Shown here piece by piece: positions 1 through 10,408 of a stretch of 64,000 nt of DNA. This DNA comes from Acinetobacter gyllenbergii CIP 110306 = MTCC 11365 (GTDB taxonomy: Bacteria; Pseudomonadota; Gammaproteobacteria; Pseudomonadales; Moraxellaceae), in contig NZ_ATGG01000015.1 of the NCBI RefSeq assembly GCF_000413855.1, positions 21,118 to 85,117 on the forward strand, in the 5' to 3' direction. The notes under the pieces were generated by a model that did not search any database, was not told where the DNA came from, and was given only the letters and a program-made list of their open reading frames with translations. The position numbers and the translations under genes are program-made. How positions within the stretch are numbered: the stretch's first letter is position 1; every line of letters begins with the position of its first letter.

Positions 1-1
1 A

Positions 2-550
2 CTGTTTCGCGTTGGTGTTATTGCTGCAATCGAGCACTTTACTGGAACGATTGGACAATGGACACTCGATAGTAAGTCTTGGGATACAGCAGATCCAGCC
101 ATGACCGATTTGTTTCGTTGGCACCTTGCAGAAGAAGTTGAGCACCGTTGTGTAGCCTATGACCTTTTTGAACATCTACTCACAAACAAATTTGGTTTTT
201 ATGTCTCTCGTCAAGTGATCATGATGGGTGTGTTCCCTCTGTTTATTTACTTCCTTGCAGATTTTGCACGTAGTCTTGGACAGCAAGATCTAGAACATCA
301 AGAGATCCAAAAATTGATGCGCCGCGGATTCTTTAGCTTTATTCGAGAGTTCGAAAAAACGGCAACGCAAACTGATAACCTCCCCACCATAAAGTACTTA
401 TGGAAAGCAACTTTACGCTGGGTGTCGCCAAAATTTAATCCGATACATGAAGGTGATACCGAGCAAGCATTGGCTTATATGGCTCGTTCACCTGCAGTAC
501 AATATTTTGAACAGACGACGCAAAGTTCAAACAAAACGACATTAAGCTAG
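2..550 (+). CDS. Predicted metal-dependent hydrolase, 5' end missing
   Basis: The reading frame is open from the second base, so the start lies outside the window and only the C-terminal 182 residues are seen. The visible part begins LFRVGVIAAIEHFTGTIGQ and contains WHLAEEVEHRCVAYDLFEHL; the histidine and glutamate pairs (IEHFT, EEVEH) look like a helical metal site. This matches the COG3687 / PF10118 family of predicted metal-dependent hydrolases, common in Acinetobacter and often near acyl or lipid metabolism genes. The substrate is unknown. A hydrophobic stretch (about VIMMGVFPLFIYFLADFA) suggests membrane contact. The family call comes from motif recall, not a search. Confidence 0.7.
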   Translation: MFRVGVIAAIEHFTGTIGQWTLDSKSWDTADPAMTDLFRWHLAEEVEHRCVAYDLFEHLLTNKFGFYVSRQVIMMGVFPLFIYFLADFARSLGQQDLEHQEIQKLMRRGFFSFIREFEKTATQTDNLPTIKYLWKATLRWVSPKFNPIHEGDTEQALAYMARSPAVQYFEQTTQSSNKTTLS

Positions 551-564
551 TTTTTTAATTCAAT

Positions 565-602
565 AAAAAACCTCATTATTCAACATGGATATGGGGTTTT
601 TT
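565..602. terminator. Rho-independent terminator, probably bidirectional
   Basis: An A-run and CCTCAT pair across a short loop with ATGGGG and a T8 run. It overlaps the 3' end of the minus-strand gene at 580-972 and follows the plus-strand hydrolase, so it can end both transcripts. Confidence 0.6.
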
Positions 603-972
603 TTAACTCATTTTTCAATGCTAAATAATTTTTTTGCGCTTCATTTTGAGTAAATACAAACTCATTTTTCTCCATAATGCTTTCAGTAGCACCTTGCATA
701 TAGTGCTGATAATCTGAATAACGCTCAATAATCAACTTATGTAGATTTACTTTACTTTTTTCAACTAAACATTGTTTTTGCTTTGCTTTTAGTTGTTCAA
801 TGCCCGATTTTTCCTTGCCTCTCAAACCATATTCAAATTGAATTTGATCATCTATAGATTTGAAATAAACATCAGATAAATTAACGTAATCATCTTTAAA
901 GTTTTTAGCATCTGCTGTACGACATATACCGAATAAAAACATAAGTATAACTATAGATATTATTTTCATCAC
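580..972 (-). CDS. Small secreted protein of unknown function
   Basis: 130 residues with a signal peptide at the N-terminus (MMKIISIVILMFLFGICRTADA, cleavage probably after ADA), followed by a charged, mainly helical mature domain with a Cys in KQKQCLVEKS and a C-terminal Cys (TPYPC) that could form a disulfide. The length and the single Cys pair loosely recall DUF1311/LprI-like periplasmic proteins, but I see no diagnostic motif and do not assign the family. It is convergent with the upstream hydrolase and shares its terminator. A real gene is supported by the signal peptide. Confidence 0.55.
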   Translation of the reverse strand: MMKIISIVILMFLFGICRTADAKNFKDDYVNLSDVYFKSIDDQIQFEYGLRGKEKSGIEQLKAKQKQCLVEKSKVNLHKLIIERYSDYQHYMQGATESIMEKNEFVFTQNEAQKNYLALKNELKKTPYPC

Positions 973-1154
973 CGTTTCTATATATATTAATTTTCACTTA
1001 TTATAACATCATATTGAACAAAAAACCGCCTCAAAATAAAACACCAAAACCTTTAAAAATACAAAACAAAGCATGAAGAATAACTAAATAAAAATCTTAT
1101 TTAACCTTCGCCTATTTGAAATAACTACATTTAATTATAAGACAAACTTTCTAA

Positions 1155-1340
1155 TCAAAAATCAATCTCAACCTTCTCTATAATGGATGAAGCCACATCT
1201 AATGCACCTTTTCCAATCTCAACAACAATTTCAACTAAATCGACTGGATTAAGATCAATTGAATTTACCGTCGAATTCTGTTGTTGATGGTCACTTTCTA
1301 ATTGCCCGAGTTCATCTACTGGATTATTGGTGTTATTCAC
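1155..1340 (-). CDS. Small acidic hypothetical protein
   Basis: 61 residues starting at GTG (codon at 1338-1340) with GAGG about 9 bases upstream. The N-terminal half is polar and Asn/Gln rich; the C-terminal half (VDLVEIVVEIGKGALDVASS) could form an amphipathic helix. There is no signal peptide and no recognised family. The isolated position between AT-rich gaps and the modest ribosome site make it a probable but unproven gene. Confidence 0.45.
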   Translation of the reverse strand: MNNTNNPVDELGQLESDHQQQNSTVNSIDLNPVDLVEIVVEIGKGALDVASSIIEKVEIDF

Positions 1341-1547
1341 TTTTTTCTACCTCTACAATGATGGATGATTGACCTTACAAATAAATATCATATGCTTAAC
1401 ATAAAACTTTGTGAATTCTAGAAATGATTTTGTTTATGGCATAAAAGACATGCTCATCATTTATGTTCTTTTACCGACTCCAACTCGCTTTTCTGTTATC
1501 CTAACAAGGTGAGCTGAATCGTACTGTAGAACTAGAGGAAAAGCGGC

Positions 1548-3395
1548 ATGCTACAATGGTTTGAAAAATTAGTTGATCCCTATCCAACGAAAGACTTAAA
1601 CAAACCATTACCCACCACTTTCTTTGCTTTCGTTTGGCAAGCAACCAAAGGAATTCGCCCTTACCTTTTTATCTTAATTGCATGTACGGCAGCTGCAGCC
1701 AGTTTTGAAGCATTATTTTTCTCCTATATCGGGAAATTGGTCGACTGGTTGACACAAAGTCAACCCAGTACTTTCTTAGCGAATAATCAACAAAATTTAA
1801 CCATCCTCATCAGTATCCTCTTTGCCAATATTTTCTTTGTCAGCCTGCAATCTGTGGTGAAGCATCAGGTGCTATTCAGCAACTTTCCGATGCGTATGCG
1901 TTGGCGCTTCCATAACTTGTTACTACAACAAAGCTTAGATTTCTTCCATACCGACTTCGCAGGGCGTCTATCTGCAAAGGTCATGCAAACGGCTTTGGCT
2001 GTACGTGAATTCTGGATGATTTTAGGCGATATGCTGGTTTATGTACTGATTTACTTCATTACAATTAGTGTGGTCTTAGGCTCCATTTCTCCTGTACTGA
2101 TTATTCCTTTAATGTTGTGGTTGGTTTTTTTTATAGTAATTGCCAGTTATTTTATCCCCCGTTTAGGTAAGATTTCCAAAAAACAAGCAGATTCACGTGC
2201 GGTCATGACAGGTCGTATAACCGATGCTTATACCAATATCCAAACCGTAAAGCTTTTTGCGCATGCAGGCCGTGAAAGCCAATATGCCAAAGAATCCATG
2301 CAAGAGTTTATGGTTACGGTTTATAAGCAAATGCGCTTAGGAGTCAAATACGAAATCAGCATTCGTTTACTCAGTGCGTTTCTATATATTGGTGTCATTG
2401 GCACTTCAGTTTGGTTATGGACACAAGGACAAGCGGCGATTGGTGTCATTGCCGCAACTACGGCGATGGTACTGAAGTTAGACAGTATGGCTGAATTTTT
2501 AATGTGGCATGTCACCATGCTATTTGAAAATGTCGGCACCATTCAGGATGGTATGTCAACTTTAGGGAAACAGATCCAGATCCAAGACAAGAAAGATGCG
2601 ACTGAATTGAAAGTTCAGCATGGTGAGATCCGATTTGAGGATGTGAGCTTTGCTTATAACCAAAAAAATGTCATTGAGCATTTTAACTTAACCATCAAAC
2701 CTGGTGAAAAAATTGGCGTTGTTGGACGCTCTGGTGCTGGTAAATCAACATTAATTCAATTACTGCTTCATTTTTACGATATCAACCAAGGTCGTATTTT
2801 GATTGATGGTCAAAATATTCATGATGTAACTCAAGATAGCTTACGCGCCAATATCGCCTTAGTAACGCAAGATACTTCTTTATTACACCGTACTGTTGCT
2901 GAAAATATTAAATATGGGCGTCCAAATGCGACTGAGGCTGAAGTGCAACTCGCAGTGAAAAAAGCCAGAGCAGAAGAATTCATTCCACAACTGACAGATC
3001 AAAAAGGACGTGTTGGATTTGATGCCTATGTCGGTGAGCGTGGTGTGAAGCTCTCTGGTGGACAACGCCAGCGGATTGCGATTTCACGTGTTTTTCTAAA
3101 AGATGCCCCTATTCTGATTTTAGATGAAGCCACCAGTGCACTGGATTCGGAAGTCGAAGCTGCGATCCAAAGCAGTTTAAATGACTTGATGGTTGGCAAA
3201 ACGGTGATTGCAATTGCGCATCGTTTATCTACTATTGCTCAAATGGATCGCCTGATTGTGCTTGACCAAGGCCGAATTGCTGAGCAAGGCACACATGAGG
3301 AACTGATTGCGAACGATGGCTTGTATGCACAGTTATGGAAACGCCAAACGGGTGGCTTTTTAGTTGAACAACGAGTGACTCAGGACACAGAATAA
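1548..3395 (+). CDS. ABC exporter, fused permease and ATPase (MsbA/MDR type)
   Basis: 615 residues, the usual length of a half-transporter that works as a homodimer in the inner membrane. The N-terminal 330 or so residues hold about six membrane helices (from LFILIACTAAAASFEALFF). The ATPase domain has Walker A GRSGAGKST near residue 392, signature LSGGQRQR near 502, Walker B ILILDEATSALD and the switch histidine in AIAHRLST. AGAGGA sits 7 bases before the ATG. The substrate cannot be read from sequence; lipid or drug export is typical of the family. The stop overlaps the next start (TAATG), so it is translationally coupled to the MaoC-like gene. Confidence 0.9.
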   Translation: MLQWFEKLVDPYPTKDLNKPLPTTFFAFVWQATKGIRPYLFILIACTAAAASFEALFFSYIGKLVDWLTQSQPSTFLANNQQNLTILISILFANIFFVSLQSVVKHQVLFSNFPMRMRWRFHNLLLQQSLDFFHTDFAGRLSAKVMQTALAVREFWMILGDMLVYVLIYFITISVVLGSISPVLIIPLMLWLVFFIVIASYFIPRLGKISKKQADSRAVMTGRITDAYTNIQTVKLFAHAGRESQYAKESMQEFMVTVYKQMRLGVKYEISIRLLSAFLYIGVIGTSVWLWTQGQAAIGVIAATTAMVLKLDSMAEFLMWHVTMLFENVGTIQDGMSTLGKQIQIQDKKDATELKVQHGEIRFEDVSFAYNQKNVIEHFNLTIKPGEKIGVVGRSGAGKSTLIQLLLHFYDINQGRILIDGQNIHDVTQDSLRANIALVTQDTSLLHRTVAENIKYGRPNATEAEVQLAVKKARAEEFIPQLTDQKGRVGFDAYVGERGVKLSGGQRQRIAISRVFLKDAPILILDEATSALDSEVEAAIQSSLNDLMVGKTVIAIAHRLSTIAQMDRLIVLDQGRIAEQGTHEELIANDGLYAQLWKRQTGGFLVEQRVTQDTE

Positions 3396-3835
3396 TGTTG
3401 TATTTAGAAGATTTAAGTATTGGTGATCGCTTCACCAGCCGTGAATATGAAATGACGCTTGCAGAAGTAAAGCAATTTGCTGGGCAATATGACCCACAAC
3501 CCTTCCATCTTGATGAAGTTGCTGCAACAGAACATCCTCTCTTTCAAGGTTTAGCGGCAAGTGGCTGGCATACCTCCGCTGTAACCATGCGCTTATGGAC
3601 AGAGTGTTTTCCAGTTGCTGGTGGGTTGTTGGGTACCGAATCAAGCCTACGCTGGCCGCGTCCAACCCGTGTTGGCGATAAAATTCATGTTGAGATTGAA
3701 ATTACTGCAATTGTGCCATCTAAAACAAAACATGATCGTGGTATCGTCAGCTACGTAACACAAGCTTTGAACCAACATGGGGATGTGCTATTAATATCGA
3801 CAACCAAAATTATGGTCTTTAGAAAACCAACTTGA
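3395..3835 (+). CDS. MaoC-like hot-dog fold dehydratase
   Basis: 146 residues with the R-hydratase/MaoC hot-dog pattern: LEDLSIGDRFTS at the start, then FAGQYDPQPFHLDEVAA, in which the D and H of the Asp-x(4)-His hydratase pair sit at YDPQPFH, and LAASGWHTSAVTMRL. Members hydrate enoyl-CoA or bind acyl chains. The start overlaps the ABC exporter stop by one base. The operon pairing hints at an acyl substrate shared with the exporter, but that is inference only. Confidence 0.82.
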   Translation: MLYLEDLSIGDRFTSREYEMTLAEVKQFAGQYDPQPFHLDEVAATEHPLFQGLAASGWHTSAVTMRLWTECFPVAGGLLGTESSLRWPRPTRVGDKIHVEIEITAIVPSKTKHDRGIVSYVTQALNQHGDVLLISTTKIMVFRKPT

Positions 3836-3963
3836 TTCTTGAACATTCGGTGACTCTTTTGTCCAACAATTTTTATGATTGATTATTTTATTTCATGTAA
3901 AGATGTTTAAGACTTAAATGTTTAAAAGATATTGGCAAAATTGATGAGCGCCACGGAAAGCAC

Positions 3964-4989
3964 ATGAAAACAACCTCAACTCGTCAAGATCAAGGAATAC
4001 CAGGCGTTTATGGCTTATTGCTCTTAGACGTCGTTTCGCGCTGGGGATATAGCGACGAAACATTGTTTGCACCGTTTCACTTAACTAGCGAACAACTGGC
4101 TGATCCAAATTATCGAATTCCAACACCGATTGCGAATGAATTGGTCAAGCATTCTTTGCGTCTTACCGGTGAAAGCACATTGGGCTTTCATCTAGGAACG
4201 CAGATGCGTATTTCCATTCATGGCTTTATTGGCTATGCCATTATGACGGCACATGACATTACCGATGCCATTGCATTAGCAAGCCGGTTTATTCAGTTAC
4301 GTCTTCCCTTTTTACAACTTTATTTTTCCACCTTTGGACCTAAGGCCACGCTACAACTACAATGTGATATTGAAGTTGAGCCATTACGCACTGAAATTAT
4401 TCTAGGTCTGACCATTGGTATTATGACCATGGCCAAAGCTCTCACAGGCATTGAAGATTTGAGGGGTGAAGTCGATTTGGACTTTGCTGAACCTGCTGGT
4501 TTTGAAAAATATAAAGATCGATTAACCAGTACAGTACGTTTTAATCAACCCCATCTGATTTCCAGCTTCGATAAAAAATATCTCGGCTTAAAAATGGTCA
4601 ATGCAGATCCAATTGCCAGCCAGATTGCGATTAACCAATGTGAAACTGAACTCTCTGCACTGGGTGAACGTCGTCGTTTAGCCATGCGGGTTCGTGATAT
4701 TTTAACCAATTCAGAACAGCATTATCTGAGTATTGAAAGTGTGGCTGAACGCTTACACATGTCAGATCGTACCTTGAAACGCCAATTGGCTGCGGAAGGC
4801 ACATCCTTCTCTACGCTCGTGGATGAAGTCCGTTATCGCCATGCAACCTCTTTGCTGTCTCGTACCGATTATAGTTTGGAACAAATTGCAGACGAACTCG
4901 GTTATTCGGATGTCGCGAATTTCAGCCGTGCCTTTAAACGCTGGAGTGGTCGTAGCCCAAGTAACTGGCGTAAAGACCCATACTTATAA
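3964..4989 (+). CDS. AraC-family transcriptional regulator
   Basis: 341 residues. The N-terminal part (to about 190) matches the arabinose_bd/OruR-type ligand domain seen in many Acinetobacter and Pseudomonas AraC proteins. The C-terminal 100 residues carry two helix-turn-helix units: SIESVAERLHMSDRTLKRQL and SLEQIADELGYSDVANFSRA followed by FKRWSGRSPSNWR. No target is evident; the upstream exporter/MaoC pair, the neighbouring gcvH and its own gene are candidates. A 128-base gap separates it from maoC, so it probably has its own promoter. Confidence 0.88.
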   Translation: MKTTSTRQDQGIPGVYGLLLLDVVSRWGYSDETLFAPFHLTSEQLADPNYRIPTPIANELVKHSLRLTGESTLGFHLGTQMRISIHGFIGYAIMTAHDITDAIALASRFIQLRLPFLQLYFSTFGPKATLQLQCDIEVEPLRTEIILGLTIGIMTMAKALTGIEDLRGEVDLDFAEPAGFEKYKDRLTSTVRFNQPHLISSFDKKYLGLKMVNADPIASQIAINQCETELSALGERRRLAMRVRDILTNSEQHYLSIESVAERLHMSDRTLKRQLAAEGTSFSTLVDEVRYRHATSLLSRTDYSLEQIADELGYSDVANFSRAFKRWSGRSPSNWRKDPYL

Positions 4990-5069
4990 GTTCACGAAAG
5001 CTTTTGTTTTTGTTGAAAAGCATGTATAAACCAAATAAAAATCATACGACAGATTGTTAAGGAGTTGTC

Positions 5070-5444
5070 ATGAATCATCCAGCAGAATTGAAATATGCAC
5101 GTACGCATGAGTGGGTAAGAATTGAGGGTGACCTCGTTGTCACGGGGATTACTGACCATGCACAAGATGAGTTGGGTGATTTAGTGTATGTGGAAACGCC
5201 AGAAGTGGGCAGCCATGTCACCGCAACTGAACAAGCAGGCATTGTTGAATCAGTTAAAACAGCCTCTGATATTCACGCACCTGTTTCTGGAACTGTGGTT
5301 GAAGTGAATACTGATCTTGAAGATGATCCTGACTTTGTCAATGACGAGCCGTATGGTAAGGGTTGGATCTATAAGATTAAGCCAGATAATATGGCTGATG
5401 TTGAAAAATTGCTTTCAAATAGCGAATACGAATCAGGTTTATAA
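5070..5444 (+). CDS. gcvH: Glycine cleavage system H protein
   Basis: 124 residues. The lipoyl-carrier domain shows the attachment lysine in [15 protein letters not shown] and the N-terminal [13 protein letters not shown] typical of GcvH. It shuttles the aminomethyl group between the P, T and L proteins of glycine cleavage. AAGGAG lies 7 bases before the ATG. gcvP and gcvT are not adjacent, so the gene stands alone here, followed by a strong terminator. Confidence 0.95.
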   Translation: MNHPAELKYARTHEWVRIEGDLVVTGITDHAQDELGDLVYVETPEVGSHVTATEQAGIVESVKTASDIHAPVSGTVVEVNTDLEDDPDFVNDEPYGKGWIYKIKPDNMADVEKLLSNSEYESGL

Positions 5445-5483
5445 TTTTATAAATCTGACCAATCGCTTTGGATTGGGATATTT

Positions 5484-5515
5484 AAAAACCGAGTTATTGC
5501 TAACTCGGTTTTTTA
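5484..5515 (+). terminator. Rho-independent terminator after gcvH
   Basis: AACCGAGTTA pairs perfectly with TAACTCGGTT across a TTGC loop, followed by T6. Confidence 0.9.
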
Positions 5516-5530
5516 TTACTTGGACTTACA

Positions 5531-6682
5531 CTATTTCACGAGAATCCAAGCATCCTGCCAGTTCGAGCCTGTGCCAGGTACATATTGATGTGCTTGAATG
5601 CTACACCAACCACTATAAGGAAATGGCTTACACTGATAAATACGTCCATCGCTGCTCAATACTTTGCTACCTGCTTTATATGTAGCAATATTCTTCGGAT
5701 AAACAAAATCATAAGTCCCTCCACTGATCGGGGCACGCTCAATTTTGATTTCAACACGCTGAATACCGCTATTTAAACTACTATAAACATCATTTTTTCC
5801 ACTTACAGCTACAATCTCACCCTGTGCATTTTTAACCCCTGCGCGTAAAGCACTATGCTCTCGATTAATGGCTTCTGCCAATAAGCGAGGCCAAACATTT
5901 CGATTGCCATTGGCAGTACTGGTAATCCGTAATTCTGTTTTCAAATTTGGATTTTCGCCATTCATATCAAATACACGTGTTGATACACGATCATTCTCTA
6001 CTAAATCATCAAGCGGATTGATATCACCGATATCGTTCCAGCTTTGAACTGGTTTTGGGGGTTGCGGATCGACTGGTGTAGTTGGGTTGCCTGAACCGAC
6101 ATTTACATCAATGACATTATAAAAGGCATTACTGGTATCTCCGATATCCCATACCGCGAGAATGACATGATAGCCACTGCGGTCAGCAGGCACGTGACAA
6201 CGGTGTGTGACCACACTGGCAGGCTTTTGGTATTTGCCATCTACTGTACAAAAGGGATTGAGATCAAAAGAACTACGAGCCAAAGGAGCTGAAGAATTCC
6301 AGCCTTGCTTAGTGATGAAATAACGCCAGCCTTGAGTCACATGCTGCGCCGTAAATTGCCAAGTAAAGTCATTTGCGCCTGTGGGCAAATTTGTTTTGAC
6401 CCATCGTGTCGGTGATTGTGCATTTAATTCTGAAAATTGACTCAAATTTGCATTGGCAATTTGCCCATCAGCTGGTCCAGACTGCGGAAAACCTTTCGGA
6501 GCTTCTAAACTTTGCGGCTCCCACACAATGCTGCCACATTGAGTATTCTTATTTAACTTACAGGCATAAGCTCGAGATTCTGGTTTAAGTACATAGCCAT
6601 GTGCAAAAACCAATGAAGGTACAATAGGCAGTACCAATATTCCAATCGAGATTAAACTGCGTCTAATAAAGTGATGCATCAT
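5531..6682 (-). CDS. Secreted lytic polysaccharide monooxygenase (AA10), GbpA-like
   Basis: 383 residues. The signal peptide ends after VPSLVFA, leaving His28 as the mature N-terminus ([14 protein letters not shown]). His114 in [13 protein letters not shown] is the second histidine of the copper brace, as in Vibrio GbpA. Other family marks are [32 protein letters not shown] and NAFYNVIDV. After a Pro-rich linker ([11 protein letters not shown]) comes a GbpA-like middle domain and a C-terminal module with aromatic residues ([24 protein letters not shown]) like a chitin-binding CBM. It oxidatively cleaves chitin or binds GlcNAc surfaces. AAGG lies 8 bases before the first ATG. No chitinase is nearby. 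Confidence 0.9.
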   Translation of the reverse strand: MMHHFIRRSLISIGILVLPIVPSLVFAHGYVLKPESRAYACKLNKNTQCGSIVWEPQSLEAPKGFPQSGPADGQIANANLSQFSELNAQSPTRWVKTNLPTGANDFTWQFTAQHVTQGWRYFITKQGWNSSAPLARSSFDLNPFCTVDGKYQKPASVVTHRCHVPADRSGYHVILAVWDIGDTSNAFYNVIDVNVGSGNPTTPVDPQPPKPVQSWNDIGDINPLDDLVENDRVSTRVFDMNGENPNLKTELRITSTANGNRNVWPRLLAEAINREHSALRAGVKNAQGEIVAVSGKNDVYSSLNSGIQRVEIKIERAPISGGTYDFVYPKNIATYKAGSKVLSSDGRIYQCKPFPYSGWCSIQAHQYVPGTGSNWQDAWILVK

Positions 6683-6890
6683 TCTTCTACCTTTGTCATT
6701 TCAGTTATTTATTGTTGTTAAGCATTGGTGTTCTTAAGACACCTCTTAGACCATAGGTCAGTCACTCAAACAAGACAACTCCCTATGCTGTAATAATCTG
6801 TAATATGCCAGTTGACTTGATCACAGGAATAAAAGCTTATGATGACCCGATCAAATTATTTTATAAATCCATTAATTCTCAGTGCAATCA

Positions 6891-6925
6891 AAAAAAGCCC
6901 AATTCGATTTGAACTGGGCTTTTTC
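6891..6925 (-). terminator. Terminator after aspA
   Basis: AAAAGCCCA pairs with TGGGCTTTT around a 15-base loop; in the minus direction a T6 run follows. Confidence 0.8.
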
Positions 6926-6944
6926 AAAACTGGATTTTCAGGAT

Positions 6945-8387
6945 TTAAGCGACATCGTCCACTTGAATGCCATCGACTTCTGAAACCAAGTTTTCAAAAG
7001 AGAAAATCTCATCCAGTTGGACTTGAGTCAGTAACCCACGCTCTAAAACCACCTCTTGAATGGTTTTATTCTCTGCAATACATTGTTTACCAATTTCATC
7101 ACATAAAGCATGACCTAAGAGCGGATCAAGTAAAGTGATAATCCCCACGCTACGCATCACGGCGTCATGGCATGCTTGTTCATTTGCTTTGATACCACGC
7201 ACACATTTTTCATCCAAGCTTTGAATTGCATGTGTAAGCAATTCAATCGATTCATTCAATGAAATTGCAATCACAGGTTCCATCACATTGAGTTGTAATT
7301 GCCCCGCTTCCGCAGCAAAGGTAATGGTTAAATCGTTACCAATCACTTTAAATGCAATCTGATTGACCACTTCAGGAATCACAGGGTTTACTTTTGCAGG
7401 CATGATCGAAGAGCCAGCCTGCAGTTCAGGTAACTGAATTTCACCTAATCCTGTACGTGGACCTGAACTCAGTAAACGTAAGTCATTACTGATTTTTGAA
7501 AGCTTACACGCAAGACGCTTTAAGGCGCTCGATAAAATGATGAATACACCACAGTCACTGGTTGCTTCAACGTAGTCTTCTGCACCGACGAGGTTTAGAC
7601 CCGTGATGTCTTTCAAACAAGAAACCGCTTTGATGGCATAACCTTTGGGTGTATTCACACCTGTTCCTATGGCTGTCGCACCCAAATTCACCTCAAGCAA
7701 TAATTCACGAGTGCGTTTGATTAATCGGACATCTTCTTTTAATAGCGTTGCAAAAGCACGAAACTCTTGGCCCAATGTCATAGGAACCGCATCTTGCAAT
7801 TGAGTACGCCCCATCTTTAACACATAACGAAACTCGATCGCCTTGTTTTCAAATGAGGTAATTAGCTTGTCCATTTGTGTGAACAAAGCATCTAAAGAAC
7901 AGTAGGTTGATAGACGAAGCGCTGTTGGGTATACGTCATTGGTCGATTGGGATTTATTGACATGATCATTGGGATGGATCAGCTCATATTTACCTTTTTG
8001 ATGACCTAATGACTCCAACGCGATGTTGGCAATCACTTCATTGGTGTTCATATTAATTGAAGTGCCCGCTCCACCTTGATAAATATCAATTGGGAAGGAA
8101 TCTTGCCATTTTTCTGCATCAGTGATGAGCACATCACAGGCATGTTGAATTACCAGACTTTGAGTTTCAGTGAGTTTGCCAAAGCTTAAATTCGCTTGTG
8201 CCGAGGCCTTTTTTACCTGTGCCAAAGCGCGGATAAAATAAGCATTTTGTCCAACTTTTTGTGAGGAGATCTTAAAATTTTCCATGGCACGTAAGGTATG
8301 AATTCCGTAATAACATTCTGTTGGAACTTCCTTCGCACCAAGCAAATCATGCTCTATTCTTATCGTTGCCGTTTGAACCGTTTCCAC
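6945..8387 (-). CDS. aspA: Aspartate ammonia-lyase
   Basis: 480 residues, close to the bacterial aspartase length. The fumarase/aspartase signature [11 protein letters not shown] is present, as are the conserved [10 protein letters not shown] and [17 protein letters not shown] segments. It converts aspartate reversibly to fumarate and ammonia in the cytoplasm. It is the only gene on this transcript, divergent from putP across 480 bases and ended by its own terminator. Confidence 0.93.
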   Translation of the reverse strand: METVQTATIRIEHDLLGAKEVPTECYYGIHTLRAMENFKISSQKVGQNAYFIRALAQVKKASAQANLSFGKLTETQSLVIQHACDVLITDAEKWQDSFPIDIYQGGAGTSINMNTNEVIANIALESLGHQKGKYELIHPNDHVNKSQSTNDVYPTALRLSTYCSLDALFTQMDKLITSFENKAIEFRYVLKMGRTQLQDAVPMTLGQEFRAFATLLKEDVRLIKRTRELLLEVNLGATAIGTGVNTPKGYAIKAVSCLKDITGLNLVGAEDYVEATSDCGVFIILSSALKRLACKLSKISNDLRLLSSGPRTGLGEIQLPELQAGSSIMPAKVNPVIPEVVNQIAFKVIGNDLTITFAAEAGQLQLNVMEPVIAISLNESIELLTHAIQSLDEKCVRGIKANEQACHDAVMRSVGIITLLDPLLGHALCDEIGKQCIAENKTIQEVVLERGLLTQVQLDEIFSFENLVSEVDGIQVDDVA

Positions 8388-8867
8388 TTTCCATTTCTCT
8401 CAGACAATGCACCTTAATGGTGCAATGGATTAATATGAAAGATTGCAACTGACTTTTCATTAGCAAAAGCGCTTAAGATTATATTTTTTTATAATAGAAT
8501 TTCTCTAGATTGTAGCTTTTGTAACTTTATATTTCTGAATTTTTGCCTAGTTTTTAACTGAATCAACTTAATCTACAGATGTACATTTTATGAATTGTAA
8601 CTTCTGTATACATTTTGAGTTTTTTTTGAACGTTACCTATTCATATTTTGATGAAAAAAAAACCTATTTTTCGAATTAAAAAATTAAGATTCATACACTT
8701 ATTTTAAATTACACAAAATATACAAATTAAATACATAAACATAACAGTATTTTAAAAATCATTTGTGCTTGAATCTGTGACCTTATCAATCCCAAGAATA
8801 GTCAATGATTTTTTTAGCTATTCAGGTGTGATTGCAAATTATGGATATGTAAGGACAGGCATCCATT
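8388..8867. other. AT-rich divergent promoter region between aspA and putP
   Basis: 480 bases without a convincing open frame or RNA gene. It is strongly AT-rich, with A and T tracts around 8640-8740, and must hold the promoters of both flanking genes. I see no confident operator or hairpin. Confidence 0.5.
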
Positions 8868-10364
8868 ATGAATTTTTCTAATCCCACAGTTGTTGTATTC
8901 GTGGTCTATATCCTGGCCATGCTTGGCATCGGTTTATACGCCTATTTTTCTACCAAAAACCTTGACGATTATATTCTTGGAGGCCGAAGTCTAGGCAGTT
9001 TTGTAACCGCTTTATCTGCGGGCGCATCAGACATGAGTGGTTGGTTACTCATGGGTTTACCTGGCGCTATTTACTTAACTGGCTTATCTGAATCGTGGAT
9101 TGCCATCGGTTTAATTATTGGTGCATGGCTAAACTGGTATTTGGTTGCAGGACGTTTACGTGTACACACTGAAGTACAAAACAATGCCCTCACCTTACCA
9201 GATTATTTTACTGGTCGTTTTGATGATCAGAAGAAAATCTTACGCGTCACATCTGCATTGATTATTCTTGTTTTTTTTGCGATTTATTGTGCTTCTGGCA
9301 TGGTCGCTGGTGCACGTTTATTCGAAACATTATTCCATTTGCCGTATAGCACAGCCTTATGGTTAGGTGCTTTTGCAACCATTGGTTATGTTTGTATCGG
9401 TGGTTTCCTTGCAATCAGCTGGACTGATACTTTCCAAGCAGGCTTAATGATTTTTGCATTATTGCTGCTTCCAATCGTGACCTACATGTCTTTAGGCATT
9501 GGTATGGAAGAGTTTACTGCGGTTGTTGAAAGTGTACGTCCACATGCATTTGATTTTGCGACAAACTTAAGCGTTGTTGCGATTCTTTCTGCTGCAGCTT
9601 GGGGTCTCGGCTATTTTGGTCAACCACATATCCTTGTCCGCTTCATGGCCGCTGATTCGGTAAAATCAATTCCAGCTGCGCGCCGTATCGGTATGACATG
9701 GATGGTTTTATGTTTGGCAGGTGCAGTCGGTTCAGGCTTTATTGGTATTGCTTATTTCCAAATGCATCCAGAGCTTGCAGCTGCAGTTTCAGCTAACCCT
9801 GAAACTGTATTCATGGAACTTACCAAAATCTTGTTCAACCCGTGGGTTGTGGGTGTAATCCTTGCTGCGATTTTATCTGCAGTCATGAGTACGTTAAGCT
9901 GTCAGCTTCTAGTATGTTCAAGCGCTTTAACCGAAGATTTGTACAAAGGCTTTATCCGCAAAAATGCATCTCAAAAAGAGCTGGTTTGGATTGGACGTGC
10001 AATGGTACTTGCTGTTGCAATGCTTGCCCTCTCTCTTGCTCAAAACCCAGACAGTAAAGTTCTTGGCTTAGTTGCTTATGCTTGGGCTGGCTTTGGTGCG
10101 GCATTTGGTCCATTGATTATTCTTTCATTGTTCTGGAAACGTATGACGTTAAACGGTGCATTGGTGGGTATGATTGTTGGTGCTTTGACTGTAATCCTAT
10201 GGAAAAACTTCTTCGGTTACACGGGCATCTATGAAATTATTCCAGGTTTCGTTTTTGCCTTGATCAGCATCGTTGTAGTGAGCTTACTTGGTAAAGCACC
10301 AAATGCTGCTGTAACCAGTCGCTTTGAACAAGCTGATGAAATCTATGCACGTGAAATGAAATAA
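8868..10364 (+). CDS. putP: Sodium/proline symporter
   Basis: 498 residues, about 13 membrane helices, SSS family. PutP marks include YILGGRSLGSFVTALSAGAS, SDMSGWLLMGLPGAIY and VMSTLSCQLLVCSSALTEDL, the last containing the sodium-site serine/threonine region. It imports proline with sodium and feeds PutA encoded 650 bases downstream. A terminator follows. The Lrp-type regulator between putP and putA is the likely controller of both. Confidence 0.93.
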   Translation: MNFSNPTVVVFVVYILAMLGIGLYAYFSTKNLDDYILGGRSLGSFVTALSAGASDMSGWLLMGLPGAIYLTGLSESWIAIGLIIGAWLNWYLVAGRLRVHTEVQNNALTLPDYFTGRFDDQKKILRVTSALIILVFFAIYCASGMVAGARLFETLFHLPYSTALWLGAFATIGYVCIGGFLAISWTDTFQAGLMIFALLLLPIVTYMSLGIGMEEFTAVVESVRPHAFDFATNLSVVAILSAAAWGLGYFGQPHILVRFMAADSVKSIPAARRIGMTWMVLCLAGAVGSGFIGIAYFQMHPELAAAVSANPETVFMELTKILFNPWVVGVILAAILSAVMSTLSCQLLVCSSALTEDLYKGFIRKNASQKELVWIGRAMVLAVAMLALSLAQNPDSKVLGLVAYAWAGFGAAFGPLIILSLFWKRMTLNGALVGMIVGALTVILWKNFFGYTGIYEIIPGFVFALISIVVVSLLGKAPNAAVTSRFEQADEIYAREMK

Positions 10365-10378
10365 TTCTGATAAAAATT

Positions 10379-10403
10379 TAAGGGGCTTTCGAGCCCCTTT
10401 TCT
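10379..10403. terminator. Terminator between putP and the Lrp-type regulator
   Basis: AAGGGGCT pairs with AGCCCCTT across a 4-base loop with T-rich flanks. It lies between convergent genes and can serve putP. Confidence 0.85.
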
Positions 10404-10408
10404 TTTAG

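Noticed and set aside
6839..7138. Plus-strand frame of 99 codons opposite the end of aspA
   Set aside because: It is a shadow of aspA and covers the aspA terminator.
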